A stretch of 64,000 bases of DNA from contig NZ_JABKAU010000024.1 in assembly GCF_013377885.1 (NCBI RefSeq), positions 1-64,000 of the forward strand, read 5' to 3'. Below the pieces are notes generated by a model. The model was not told the DNA's origin. It did not search any database and saw nothing but the letters and a program-made list of their open reading frames with translations. Every line of letters starts with the position of its first letter. Position 1 is the stretch's first letter. Made by a program: the position numbers and the translations under genes. This DNA comes from Hymenobacter lapidiphilus. Its GTDB lineage: Bacteria; Bacteroidota; Bacteroidia; Cytophagales; Hymenobacteraceae. Below are positions 43,325-52,098 of the stretch, in pieces.

Positions 43325-44224
43325 TCAGTTCAGAAACGCTACGATGCGGTCCAACACGGCTGGTTCGCGCATTATGCGGTTGTGGCCCAGGCCGCTGGTA
43401 GCCCCAAACTCCAGATCGGGCCAGGCGGTGGCCAGTTCCCGGGCCTCGGCAAACGGGATGCTCTCGTCGTGTTCGTCGTGCAGCATCAGGGCCCGCCCTA
43501 CCGGGAAAACTGGCCCGGCCTGCGTCAGGCTGAAGCTTTCGGCGTCGCGGCCGTGCTGTTCGCGAATGTAGCGGCCCATACAGGCCATTACGGCCGGCGG
43601 CAGGCCCAGCAGGTCGGCGAAGCGGCGGGCCACGGCGGGCGTGCTGGCGGGCACGGCCAGCAGCACCAGCCGCGGCAAGGTTGCAGTGGTATCAGTATTG
43701 AAACGGACCGGCCCGCCCACCACCGTAGCCCCACCCAGCGAGTGCGCCACCACGGCGTGTAGCGGGCCAAGCGTATCGGCCACGGCCTGCACGGCGCGCA
43801 CGTAGGCCGGCAGCGTCAGGCGGAGGCCCGCCGAGGCACCGTGGCCCGGCGCATCGAAGGCCACCACCCGGTAGCCGGCCGCCACCAATGCCCTGACCAG
43901 CACCCCCCAGAAGCTGGCCCGGTGCTCCCAGCCATGCACCAGCAGCACCGTGCGCGCGCCGGTCGGGTTCCACTCGTAGGCAGCCAGCGCGCCGGTGGGG
44001 CCGGGCACTGCAAAGTCGTGGGCCTCAGCCAGAACGGCAGCTTCCCAGGCTTTTTCGGGCAGGCGGCGGGGTGTGGTAAATAGTCGCCAGGCCGAGCGAA
44101 AGGCCCATTCGGTGGACAGGGCGGCCTGCAGCCGGAACTGCAGGCGAAGCAGCACCAAGCTAAGCGGCTGAGCCGGAATAACGGATGCCTCGGCGGGCCG
44201 GACTGTGGTTGTGGGCGAAGTCAT
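43325..44224 (-). CDS. Alpha/beta fold hydrolase
   Basis: A 299-residue alpha/beta hydrolase. The oxyanion motif is LVHGWEHRASFWG, the nucleophile is AHSLGGATVVG, and the His in SGLGHNRIM. A DEHDESIPFAEA segment carries the acidic residue. An ATG at 44224 is used; the frame is open further upstream but lacks a sensible start. No signal peptide is seen, so a cytosolic esterase-type enzyme is expected. The substrate is unknown. It is divergent from the STAS-like gene at 44454. Confidence 0.88.
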   Translation of the reverse strand: MTSPTTTVRPAEASVIPAQPLSLVLLRLQFRLQAALSTEWAFRSAWRLFTTPRRLPEKAWEAAVLAEAHDFAVPGPTGALAAYEWNPTGARTVLLVHGWEHRASFWGVLVRALVAAGYRVVAFDAPGHGASAGLRLTLPAYVRAVQAVADTLGPLHAVVAHSLGGATVVGGPVRFNTDTTATLPRLVLLAVPASTPAVARRFADLLGLPPAVMACMGRYIREQHGRDAESFSLTQAGPVFPVGRALMLHDEHDESIPFAEARELATAWPDLEFGATSGLGHNRIMREPAVLDRIVAFLN

Positions 44225-44453
44225 GGGTACAAATATCCGGCATTTCGCCGGGCAGGAGCAGTTACGTAGTTCGTCAGGAAAGTGCTGATTCACCCGCCCG
44301 GAAGAAAGGTCGTTGAGTATCAAAAGGTAACGGCCCCCTAGTTTTCTTATCACTGTCGTTGCGGAACAACTGCCTGTACCTTCCCGTTACCCGAGCCATA
44401 CTTCTCCCCCACCTGCAACGGCCACTGCAACCGGGACCTGCTCTACCAGCCCC

Positions 44454-44927
44454 ATGCTACTTCACCTGCACGATATCTGCCTTCAGTACGCCCCGAAGGC
44501 AGCGCTGGTGCGGCTGCAGTTCCATCGGGCCCCCGCCGATATGGTAGCGTTTCAGCGCAGTATGCAGGGTATTGCGCAACTGGTCGAGCAAAATACCGTG
44601 GCCGAGGGCCTTATCGACCTGCACGGCCTACCCGACCTCACCATCGCGCAGCAGTTGTGGATAGCCACGCACTGGCTGCCGCGGATAGCAGTGCCGGCAG
44701 TACAGCACGCCGCGTTTATCATCCCCAAAAACGGCCTCTACAACCAGATGACCGTTGAAGTGCTGCACCGGGCCGCACGGCACTTTATCAGTTGCGAGGT
44801 ACAGTTTTTTCATATGCCGCACGCCGCCCTCGACTGGTTGCTCAGCTTCCACGACCCTACTGCCCAGCTCGCTTTGGAGCAGGAATGGGACGCGGCTTGG
44901 GCGGCCAGTGGCCGGCGCGTCGGGTAA
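44454..44927 (+). CDS. SpoIIAA/STAS-like small protein
   Basis: A 157-residue soluble protein with the pattern of Hymenobacter SpoIIAA-like proteins: an N-terminal strand (LHDICLQYAPKAALVRLQFH), a middle helix, THWLPRIAVPAV near residue 73, and C-terminal FHMPHAALDWLLSF. A second protein of similar build is at 51625 (LAPALAAHGVRAVAWI, ADAALAWVLS). These are widespread in Hymenobacter and of unknown function; a regulatory or signal-binding role is guessed from the fold. It ends 82 bases before the pgi ATG; both run in the same direction. Confidence 0.6.
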   Translation: MLLHLHDICLQYAPKAALVRLQFHRAPADMVAFQRSMQGIAQLVEQNTVAEGLIDLHGLPDLTIAQQLWIATHWLPRIAVPAVQHAAFIIPKNGLYNQMTVEVLHRAARHFISCEVQFFHMPHAALDWLLSFHDPTAQLALEQEWDAAWAASGRRVG

Positions 44928-44938
44928 GCGGGCTTCCA

Positions 44939-44946
44939 TATCTTTG
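44939..44946 (+). promoter_or_regulatory. Candidate -7 element of pgi
   Basis: TATCTTTG matches TAnnTTTG exactly and lies 63 bases before the pgi ATG, directly after the STAS-like gene stop. No matching TTG is in the -33 window. Confidence 0.4.
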
Positions 44947-45009
44947 CCCGTTCCACGGCCAGCCGGTTGGTTGGCCGCCCTTGTTTTTGCTCGCTTAGTC
45001 TTTTTGCTG

Positions 45010-46728
45010 ATGTCCTCTTCCTCCATTGCCTCCCAAACCCTGCAGCTCGGCTCCTACCAGTCCACCACCGACGCCCAGTTGGCCAAGTTTCAGGCGCAGA
45101 ACTTCACTGCCGGCTTCTGGCAAAAACAGGCCGATTTATGGGTTTCCGATGCCGAGGGGCAGCAGAGCATCCGTAGTTTCATGGGCTGGCTGCGGGTGGT
45201 AGACGAGATGCTGCCCGCTGTGCCCGAAATCGAGGAGTTTGTGGCGGAAGTGAAGCAGGCCGGCTTCCGCCATGTGGTGGTAATGGGCATGGGCGGCAGC
45301 TCGATGACGCCTATCGTGCTGCGTCAGGCATTCGGGCAGCTGGCCGGCGGCCTGCCGCTGTCGGTGCTCGATACCACCAACCCCGGCTCAGTACGCGAGA
45401 TTGAAGCGGCCGTGCCGCTGGCCGAAACCCTGTTCGTGGTGGCCTCCAAATCGGGTACCACGGCCGAGCCGCTGGCGTTCGGCGACTACTTCTATGCCCG
45501 AATGCAGGAGCTGAAGGGCGACAAGGCCGGCGAGAACTTCGTGGCCATCACCGACCCCGGCTCGCAGTTTGTAAAGCAGGCTACGGCCCAAAAGTACCGC
45601 CGTATCTTCCTCAACTTCGCCGACGTGGGCGGCCGGTTCTCGGCCCTCTCCTACTTCGGCCTGGTACCCGCTGCGCTGCTCGGTATCGATATTAAAACCC
45701 TGCTGGAGCGTGCCCAAACCATGATGCGGGCCTGCGGTGCCGAAGGCCCGACGGAAAACAACCCCGGCCTGGAGCTGGGTGCAGCCCTGGGCGTACTGGC
45801 CCAGCAGGGCCGCGATAAGCTGACGCTGGTGGTACCCGAAAACCTCTCGGACTTCGGGCTGTGGCTGGAGCAGCTCGTGGCCGAAAGCACCGGCAAGCAG
45901 GGCACCGGTATTCTGCCGCTGGCCGGCGACCCGCTCAGCGCCCCGGCCGTGTACGGCTCCGACCGGGTGTTTGTGTATGTGGGCTACGAAAGCCAGCCCG
46001 ATGAAGAAAACCGTCAGAAGGTGGCCGCCCTGCAAGCCGCCGGCCACCCCATCATCACCATTCTGCTGCGCGATGCGCTGGATCTGGGGGCCGAGTTTTT
46101 CCGCTGGGAGGTGGCCACGGCCGTAGCCAGCGCGGTGCTGGGCATCAACCCCTTCGACCAGCCCAACGTGCAGGCCGCCAAAACTGCCACCAACCGCCTC
46201 ATGGAAGTGGTGGAGCAGCAGGGCCAGCTGCCCCAGACCAGCGCCCCACTCGCCTCCGAAAACGGCCTCGACTATTACGCCAGCGGTAGCGGCAACAGTG
46301 CCGAAGCCGTGCTAAAGGCCTTTTTCGGGCAAACCAAACCCGGCGACTACCTCTGCGTGCAGGCATACCTGATGGAAACGCCGGCGCTGAATACCGAGCT
46401 CGATGCGCTACGAGCCCTTGTGCAGCAGCGCCTGCACCTGGCCACGGCGGCCGGCTACGGCCCGCGCTTTCTGCACTCCACCGGCCAGTACCACAAGGGC
46501 GGCCCCGATACTGGCCTGTTCCTGCAGCTCACCACCGACCACCCCCACGACCTGCCGCTGCCCGGCCGCCCCTACACCTTCGGCACCTTCCAAAACGCCC
46601 AGGCCGCCGGCGACCTGCAGGCCCTGCAGGACTACGGCCGCCGCACGCTACGGGTACACTTGGGCACCGGCAACTCTGAGGCTGGTGTGGCCGAGCTACT
46701 GAAGCAGCTGAAGCAGGTACTGGCCTAA
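45010..46728 (+). CDS. pgi: Glucose-6-phosphate isomerase of the transaldolase-fusion type
   Basis: A 572-residue isomerase converting glucose-6-phosphate and fructose-6-phosphate. The SIS-type core has VVMGMGGSSMTPIVL (about residues 94-108), VVASKSGTTAEPLAF (the sugar-phosphate loop), and LNFADVGGRFSALSYFG. The C-terminal part matches the isomerase half of bifunctional transaldolase/glucose-6-phosphate isomerases rather than classic E. coli Pgi; the transaldolase domain is absent. An FSA-type aldolase lies at 20179. The start ATG at 45010 is preceded by no Shine-Dalgarno site but a candidate -7 element. Confidence 0.88.
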   Translation: MSSSSIASQTLQLGSYQSTTDAQLAKFQAQNFTAGFWQKQADLWVSDAEGQQSIRSFMGWLRVVDEMLPAVPEIEEFVAEVKQAGFRHVVVMGMGGSSMTPIVLRQAFGQLAGGLPLSVLDTTNPGSVREIEAAVPLAETLFVVASKSGTTAEPLAFGDYFYARMQELKGDKAGENFVAITDPGSQFVKQATAQKYRRIFLNFADVGGRFSALSYFGLVPAALLGIDIKTLLERAQTMMRACGAEGPTENNPGLELGAALGVLAQQGRDKLTLVVPENLSDFGLWLEQLVAESTGKQGTGILPLAGDPLSAPAVYGSDRVFVYVGYESQPDEENRQKVAALQAAGHPIITILLRDALDLGAEFFRWEVATAVASAVLGINPFDQPNVQAAKTATNRLMEVVEQQGQLPQTSAPLASENGLDYYASGSGNSAEAVLKAFFGQTKPGDYLCVQAYLMETPALNTELDALRALVQQRLHLATAAGYGPRFLHSTGQYHKGGPDTGLFLQLTTDHPHDLPLPGRPYTFGTFQNAQAAGDLQALQDYGRRTLRVHLGTGNSEAGVAELLKQLKQVLA

Positions 46729-46741
46729 GCAGCCTGCTGCT

Positions 46742-46790
46742 AGCACACAAAAGCGCCCCGGCTGTAGTAGCCGGGGCGCTTTTGTGTGCT
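46742..46790. terminator. Intrinsic terminator
   Basis: A perfect 20-bp stem (AGCACACAAAAGCGCCCCGG and complement) with a short loop between pgi (+) and the convergent cupin (-). Confidence 0.8.
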
Positions 46791-46827
46791 GCCTTATTGG
46801 TTCGGGTAGCCGGCCGATGCCGTGGTT

Positions 46828-47331
46828 CTAGCGGTTAAAATCGTCCTGCACGCGCACGATGTCGTCCTCATCGGAGGGGTGGGCGGCATCGGTATGCTGC
46901 CAGATTTCGGCTACGATGCCCCAGCCGTTAAGGCCCACAAGGCGGTGCCGTTCGCCCTGCCGGAGCGTTATCTGCTCGCCGGCGCTGTGTGTTTTTAGCT
47001 CCCCTTCCTGGTCGGTGTCGCTGATGATGATGCCCACCGGGCCGCTGACGACGCGCCAGATTTCGGCCCGGCGGTGGTGGTACTGCCACGAAAGGCGCTG
47101 CTGCGGGGCTACCAGCAGAATTTTGGGGCTTAGCTGGCCGGCAATCCGCAGTTCGTCTACACCCAAGCCATCGAAATACTGGTCGGCAAATTGCTGGGCC
47201 TGACCTTCATCGAGCACGAAAAAGCCGCCCCAAGGTCGGTTCTGATCTTCGCGGTCAATGCGGAAACTCTGCTTCAGTAGCAATTGACGAGTTTGCTCGA
47301 AAAGAGCGGTTTTATCAGAGTTAGTGTCCAT
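46828..47331 (-). CDS. Cupin-type mannose-6-phosphate isomerase-like protein
   Basis: A 167-residue single-cupin protein. It has RPWGGFFVLDE at the start of the domain, LSWQYHHRRAEIWRVVSG (metal-binding histidines and glutamate, about residues 81-96) and GERHRLVGLNGWGIVAEIWQHT. This is the C-terminal cupin of type II mannose-6-phosphate isomerase/GDP-mannose pyrophosphorylase proteins, here without the nucleotidyltransferase. Such stand-alone forms may interconvert mannose and fructose phosphates, or be named phosphoheptose isomerase; the true substrate is not clear. It is convergent with pgi, so a shared hexose-phosphate role is plausible. Confidence 0.82.
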   Translation of the reverse strand: MDTNSDKTALFEQTRQLLLKQSFRIDREDQNRPWGGFFVLDEGQAQQFADQYFDGLGVDELRIAGQLSPKILLVAPQQRLSWQYHHRRAEIWRVVSGPVGIIISDTDQEGELKTHSAGEQITLRQGERHRLVGLNGWGIVAEIWQHTDAAHPSDEDDIVRVQDDFNR

Positions 47332-47491
47332 ACAATACTGAAAAATGGCCGTTGGCGACCGAGTGAAAGCGCTAAATTAGCAGATTGTGTGATTTGAATC
47401 ATTATGCTAGCTGGCTTACGGAGTTAGCAAGGCAAATCAAAATGGGGTCCGGCCGCGTACTATTTGCATCCTTCTACCTCACTGCCTTCTT

Positions 47492-48481
47492 ATGAAACAA
47501 GTAGCTCCGGGCGTTCACCAGCTTACTATTCAACGCTTTGTTAACGTGTATTTCATTGAAACCGGCCGACCCGGCGAGTGGGTGCTGGTTGATACCGGCC
47601 TGCCGGGCTCGGCGCAGGCCATAGTAGCGGCCGCCGACGAACTGTTTTATCCTGGCACTCATCCCGAGGCCATCATCCTCACCCATGGCCACCTCGACCA
47701 TGCCGGCTCGGCGCAGGCGCTGGCCGAGCACTGGAAGGTACCGGTACTGGCACACCAGCTAGAGCTGCCCTTCCTTACGGCCCGGGCCGTGTATCCGCCC
47801 GCCGACCCAACGGTGGCCGGCGGTGGCTCGCTGGCCTTCGTGGCCCGGTTTTTCCCGCCCCAGTCATTTCAGCTCTCCGACTACGTGCAACAACTGCCCG
47901 CCAACGACCTCGACCCGCCATTTCTGCCCGACTGGCAGTGGCACCACGTACCCGGCCATGCTCCGGGCCAGGTTGCGCTGTTCCGCGAGAAGGACCGGAC
48001 ACTACTGGGGGCCGACGCCTTTGCTACCTGCAACCACGAGTCGGTGCCGGCGGTGTTGCTGCAGTTGGAAGCCGTTAGCATCGCGGGGGCGCCGTTCAAT
48101 TACGACTGGCAGCAGGTGGGCGAATCTATCCGGCAACTGGCCGACCTGCGCCCCGAGGCCATTGGCTGCGGCCACGGTCCGGCCATGCCGGGGCCCGGCG
48201 CGGGCGCAGGCCTGCGCAAACTGGCTGACGAGTTCCGCATACCCGCCCACGGCCGCTACGTGCAGCACCCCGCCCGCCTCGATGCCAACGGTATAGCTTA
48301 CCTGCCCCCAGCACCCCACGACCCTATTCGGACTAAGTTTGGCTTGGCGGCCGCGGCCCTGGGGGGGCTGGTTGGGGCAGCCTGGCTCGTGAAATCGTAC
48401 CAGAAAAAGAAGCAGAACCAGTACCCACGCCCCAAATCCGGTGAACCCAAGCACTTCCGCACCGAGGAGGTAGCCCGTTGA
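47492..48481 (+). CDS. MBL-fold metallo-hydrolase
   Basis: A 329-residue metallo-beta-lactamase-fold protein. The metal site is LTHGHLDHAGSA (H65, H67, D69, H70), with HHVPGHAPGQVALF for the next histidine, LLGADAF for the bridging aspartate and GCGHGPA near the end. The C-terminus has a transmembrane-like segment (about residues 289-304, FGLAAAALGGLVGAAWLV) and a Lys-rich tail, so it may be anchored to the membrane. Members hydrolyse thioesters, lactones or other esters. Substrate unknown. It is the first gene of a loose run in the plus direction. Confidence 0.88.
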   Translation: MKQVAPGVHQLTIQRFVNVYFIETGRPGEWVLVDTGLPGSAQAIVAAADELFYPGTHPEAIILTHGHLDHAGSAQALAEHWKVPVLAHQLELPFLTARAVYPPADPTVAGGGSLAFVARFFPPQSFQLSDYVQQLPANDLDPPFLPDWQWHHVPGHAPGQVALFREKDRTLLGADAFATCNHESVPAVLLQLEAVSIAGAPFNYDWQQVGESIRQLADLRPEAIGCGHGPAMPGPGAGAGLRKLADEFRIPAHGRYVQHPARLDANGIAYLPPAPHDPIRTKFGLAAAALGGLVGAAWLVKSYQKKKQNQYPRPKSGEPKHFRTEEVAR

Positions 48482-48552
48482 ACACTGGGCTACCGGCGCT
48501 TGCCAGCCAGCCTTCGCGTTCTGTGATAGGCTAACAGACCTGCCATCAACGG

Positions 48553-48617
48553 AAACCGGCACCTCCGCAATCTGCTATTTCCCTCAGGTAATCAGCAGAT
48601 TGCGGAGGTGCCGGTTT
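48553..48617. terminator. Perfect 24-bp hairpin
   Basis: AAACCGGCACCTCCGCAATC plus TGCT, and its exact complement, separated by 17 bases. It lies between the MBL gene and the FNT gene, both on the plus strand. It may be a terminator of the first, a repeat or a regulatory hairpin. Confidence 0.65.
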
Positions 48618-48680
48618 GCATTCGACTTATTTTAGCTGATAGCCTCGACGTAATGCGGGAGGCTGCGTTTAAGGCTTGCT

Positions 48681-49520
48681 ATGCAAGAAGAAGACGAGAA
48701 GACCAAACAACAGGAAATCAAGCAAGAGCGTGCCGAGCAGCGCGAGGTGAACGAGCGCAAGGCCCCCACGGGCAAAGTGCTTTACCGCACCACCATGCAG
48801 GAGGGCGAAATGGAGTTGCGCCGCCCGACGGTAGCCCTGTTTTGGTCGGGACTGGCGGCAGGCCTTTCGATGGGTTTCTCCATGATTGGCGAAGGCCTGC
48901 TCAACCACTACCTGCCCGATGCTCCCTGGCGGCCCCTGGTAGCTAAATTTGGGTACAGCTTCGGATTTCTGATTGTAATCCTGGCTCGCCAGCAGCTATT
49001 TACCGAAAACACGCTGACTCCCATCCTGCCGCTGCTCGCCAAAAAGGACGTCGATACCCTGCTCAACGTACTGCGACTTTGGGGTGTGGTGCTGGTTTCC
49101 AACCTGCTTGGGGCCCTTGTACTGGCCCTGGTAGCCATGCACAGTACGGCCTTCGATGAAGAGGTGAAGACTGAATTTGTGCGCATGGGCGAAAAGGCCA
49201 TGGCCTTCGGTTTCGGCACTACGCTGCTACGCGGCATTTTCGCCGGTTGGGTAATTGCCCTGATGGTCTGGCTGCTACCGTTCGCCGAATCGGCCCGGGT
49301 ATGGGTCATTATCCTGATGACGTACCTGGTGGGCCTGGCGCATTTCAGCCACATTATTGCGGGCTCTGTTGAAGTATTCAGCGTGGCGGCCGTGGGTGGG
49401 GCTGGCTGGGGCCAGGTATTGGGCGATTTTGTATTACCGGCCCTGCTGGGCAACATTATTGGCGGCGTTACGCTGGTGGCAGTGCTCAGCCACGTTCAGG
49501 TCATGGCCGGCGAAGAGTAA
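48681..49520 (+). CDS. Formate/nitrite transporter family protein (YfdC-like)
   Basis: A 279-residue membrane channel. The cytoplasmic N-terminus (about 45 residues) is highly charged (EEDEKTKQQEIKQERAEQRE), then six transmembrane helices of the FNT fold with LFTENTLTPILPLL (the family's ENxxTP motif) and FGFGTTLLRGIFAGWVIALM. The extended charged N-terminus is typical of the YfdC subgroup. Members transport formate, nitrite, hydrosulfide or related anions; this subgroup has no proven substrate. No formate or nitrite enzyme lies nearby. Confidence 0.88.
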   Translation: MQEEDEKTKQQEIKQERAEQREVNERKAPTGKVLYRTTMQEGEMELRRPTVALFWSGLAAGLSMGFSMIGEGLLNHYLPDAPWRPLVAKFGYSFGFLIVILARQQLFTENTLTPILPLLAKKDVDTLLNVLRLWGVVLVSNLLGALVLALVAMHSTAFDEEVKTEFVRMGEKAMAFGFGTTLLRGIFAGWVIALMVWLLPFAESARVWVIILMTYLVGLAHFSHIIAGSVEVFSVAAVGGAGWGQVLGDFVLPALLGNIIGGVTLVAVLSHVQVMAGEE

Positions 49521-49564
49521 TAGGTAGCCCCGTTGGTCGGTTGCATTGCGGCCGGTTAGCGGGC

Positions 49565-50476
49565 CTACTCCGCATCGAGGGAATCGGGGGCGGCCGCCGG
49601 AGTAGGGCGTGGCTGCGTTACCCGCACGTTGCCGTTTGTGGTACTCACTTTAAGCTGCGCCCCGCCTTTACCCAGGGTGGCGGCCAGGTTGTGGGGCAGC
49701 AGGTTGAGGCGCTTGGTATTGAGCTCGGCGGCCACCCGGCCGCGGGTGGTGCGCGCCAGTACCGTGGCCGTGTACTCGGCCGGCAGCTCCCAGTTGATGT
49801 CGCCATTCACGGTGCTCACGTCCAGCCCCGGGCCAGTCCAGGTTTCGCCGTTCAGGCTTAGGTCGATGCGGCCGTTGGTGGTTTGGGCGCGCACGTCGCC
49901 GGACACGCCGCGTAACACGAGCGGCCCGTTGGTGGTGGTCAGGCGCAGCTGGCCGCGCACGTTTTCCAGCGTCAGCGCCCCGTTCACGGCCGTTAGTACC
50001 AGGTTGGTTTGGGCCGGCACCAGCACTTCGTAGCTCACGGCCCAGCCCTCCACCGAACCATTGGCCAGCGCAGCCCGCACCGTGTGGGCGGTGGCACCGA
50101 GGCGCACGGCGGTAGCCAGCGCCCGGGCTGTTTCGGCAGTAGCACCCTTGCCCGTAACACGCGCCCGCACCCGCACATCGGTCCCGGCCCAAGCCCGCAC
50201 GCTAATGCTGCCGTTGGTACGCGCATCCACCGTCAGGGGCATATCGGCGGGTGGGGCAGCCAGCGTCAGGTTTCGGATTTCGCAGTACGTTTTCTGCAGT
50301 GGGCCCGCGGGCGGCGGGTCAGTAGCGCAATCGAGCGAGAAAACAGGCACCGGGCCCGCCGGCTGACGGATGACTTTAGCAGCAGCAGACTTGGCGGGGG
50401 TAGCTTTGGGGGCCACCGTTTTCTGGGCCATGGCGGGGCTGGCAGCCAACAGCAGAAGCAGAAGAGATGTTTTCAT
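49565..50476 (-). CDS. Exported DUF4097-like beta-helix protein
   Basis: A 303-residue exported protein. The signal peptide is MKTSLLLLLLAASPAMAQ. The mature part is a run of beta-rich repeats with TTNG/TVNG signatures (LTAVNGALTLENVRGQ, RLTTTNGPLVLRGVSGD, AQTTNGRIDLSLNG, VSTVNGDINWEL, KVSTTNGNVRV), which resembles the DUF4097 right-handed beta-helix/adhesin family. A spacer rich in Ala/Pro/Lys is near the N-terminus. It may bind a surface ligand or act as a small periplasmic scaffold; no function is known. It lies 43 bases from the arginase-family gene on the same strand. Confidence 0.75.
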   Translation of the reverse strand: MKTSLLLLLLAASPAMAQKTVAPKATPAKSAAAKVIRQPAGPVPVFSLDCATDPPPAGPLQKTYCEIRNLTLAAPPADMPLTVDARTNGSISVRAWAGTDVRVRARVTGKGATAETARALATAVRLGATAHTVRAALANGSVEGWAVSYEVLVPAQTNLVLTAVNGALTLENVRGQLRLTTTNGPLVLRGVSGDVRAQTTNGRIDLSLNGETWTGPGLDVSTVNGDINWELPAEYTATVLARTTRGRVAAELNTKRLNLLPHNLAATLGKGGAQLKVSTTNGNVRVTQPRPTPAAAPDSLDAE

Positions 50477-50519
50477 AGAAAGGGCAAAGAAAGCACTGGG
50501 CGGGCCGCAACACCCGCCG

Positions 50520-51449
50520 CTAAGCGCCAAGCGACGCCGCCACTCCCGTAAGATACGCCGCTACAATGGTTGCCGCCAACCGCGCCGTTTGCTGGTCGCG
50601 GTCGAAGAAGGGGTTAAGCTCTACCACTTCAAAGAGGCGCACCGGCTGCTGGCTCAGACTTCGAAACTTACCCGCCGCGAAGGCTGCCAATACGGCGTTG
50701 GAGGGTGTGAGGCCCAGCGGACTGGGGGCACTGACGCCAGGAGCATACGCCGACGCTACGCAATCAATATCAAAACTCACAAATACCGGCCGGTTGCGCA
50801 CCACTTCTTGGAGCAACTTACTGACCCAATAAGCACCGTTTTGGCCCCGATGAATTTGGTTAGCCCGAATAACTTTCACCTCGTGCCGGCGCAGAAACGC
50901 CTGGTCTTCTTTTGTAGTGAGGTTGGAGTGCAGGCCTACTTCGGCAAAATTCTCTCCTGCCAGAAATCCTTCCCGCAATAGTTTACCAAAGGGCGTACCG
51001 CTGCCAATATCGAGGCGGTCCTTCACGTCGGCGTGGGCATCTATGTTGAGGCCTCCGGTTGGTTGCTGGCCGGTAGCATCGAACAAGCCGCGCACGGTGC
51101 TATAGGTGCCATCATGCGAGCCGCCCAGCACCACCACCCGCGGATATTGCCGACACAGCTCGCCCAGGCGCGCCCGGATACGCTGGTGGTTTGCAGTGTG
51201 ATCAGGCTGCTTCAAGTCGAGGTTTCCCGCATCGGCAATTCGCAGCTTTTCCAGTGAAATCCCCCAGTCGGTATTGTAGGTTTTGTGGTAGCGCCGCAGC
51301 TCGGCCCGGATGGCGTTGGGGGCGTGGGCGGCCCCGGCACGGCCGCCTTCCAGCACCGTCCCAAAATCGAGCGGCAAGCCTACGAGGCACACATCGGCGT
51401 CGGGCAGCTCGGCGGCCGGGCGAATCAGTTCACGCAGAAAATCAGCCAT
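50520..51449 (-). CDS. Arginase/agmatinase/formiminoglutamase family protein
   Basis: A 309-residue ureohydrolase. The Mn-binding motifs are GGSHDGTYS (H112), NIDAHADVKDR (D137, H139, D141) and SFDIDCVASAYAPGVSAP (the DxD pair). The length fits the family. It could hydrolyse arginine, agmatine or formiminoglutamate; the residues shown do not decide. In Bacteroidota many similar genes are formimidoylglutamases of histidine degradation. The frame is open upstream, but ATG at 51449 (MADFLRELIRP) is the expected start. Confidence 0.88.
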   Translation of the reverse strand: MADFLRELIRPAAELPDADVCLVGLPLDFGTVLEGGRAGAAHAPNAIRAELRRYHKTYNTDWGISLEKLRIADAGNLDLKQPDHTANHQRIRARLGELCRQYPRVVVLGGSHDGTYSTVRGLFDATGQQPTGGLNIDAHADVKDRLDIGSGTPFGKLLREGFLAGENFAEVGLHSNLTTKEDQAFLRRHEVKVIRANQIHRGQNGAYWVSKLLQEVVRNRPVFVSFDIDCVASAYAPGVSAPSPLGLTPSNAVLAAFAAGKFRSLSQQPVRLFEVVELNPFFDRDQQTARLAATIVAAYLTGVAASLGA

Positions 51450-51624
51450 AGCCCAAAGTAACGGATTGGCAGCCGAACAAACCGTGAGAATACGGTACTC
51501 TGCTCTGCCACATCTTTTCTGAATGAATACTCCGGGGGCACTTACTTTTAGGCCCCAAGTACCGTATGTACCCGCAGGCTGCCGACCGGTGGCGCCCCCA
51601 CCCTCGCCCCTACCCCCGAGAAGC

Positions 51625-52041
51625 ATGGTTTACTTTGACCAAATCCTGCTTGACACGCCCACGCTGCTGGTGAGCTACAGCAGCCGGCACAAGCTGGTGC
51701 AGGCCCAATGGCGCGGCCGCTTCGATGCAGCGTTGGCCCAGCAGCAGTGTCAGCTCATGCTCGCCAGCCTGCCCCCCACGCAGCCCGTGCACCGCATGGT
51801 GAATGATAGCAGCGAAGTATTTGGCGAGTGGCTGGAAGCCGGCGACTGGATTGGACAGGTATTGGCCCCCGCGCTGGCTGCCCACGGCGTGCGGGCCGTA
51901 GCCTGGATAAATGCCATGGACTGGCCCTCACGCGAAGCGGTGGCCTGCAGTGTTTCGCTCACGCAGAAGCTGCCCATTAAAACCTTCGATTTTGATGAAG
52001 CAGATGCCGCGCTGGCCTGGGTGTTGAGCATCGAGGACTAA
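51625..52041 (+). CDS. SpoIIAA/STAS-like small protein (second copy)
   Basis: A 138-residue protein similar in layout to the gene at 44454: an N-terminal strand pair (LLVSYSSRHKLVQAQWRG), a middle helix-rich part, and VLAPALAAHGVRAVAWINAMDWPSREAV (in parts: LAPALAAHGVRAVAWI, DWPSREAV) then ADAALAWVLS. It is soluble and without a signal. The pattern is common in Hymenobacter-type proteins, but the function is unknown. The ATG at 51625 starts the conserved part. Confidence 0.6.
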   Translation: MVYFDQILLDTPTLLVSYSSRHKLVQAQWRGRFDAALAQQQCQLMLASLPPTQPVHRMVNDSSEVFGEWLEAGDWIGQVLAPALAAHGVRAVAWINAMDWPSREAVACSVSLTQKLPIKTFDFDEADAALAWVLSIED

Positions 52042-52098
52042 TCGTCAGTCGGGTAGCGGCACCCCCTTTCATCTGCCAAAGGGCGCTTATCTTTCGGC

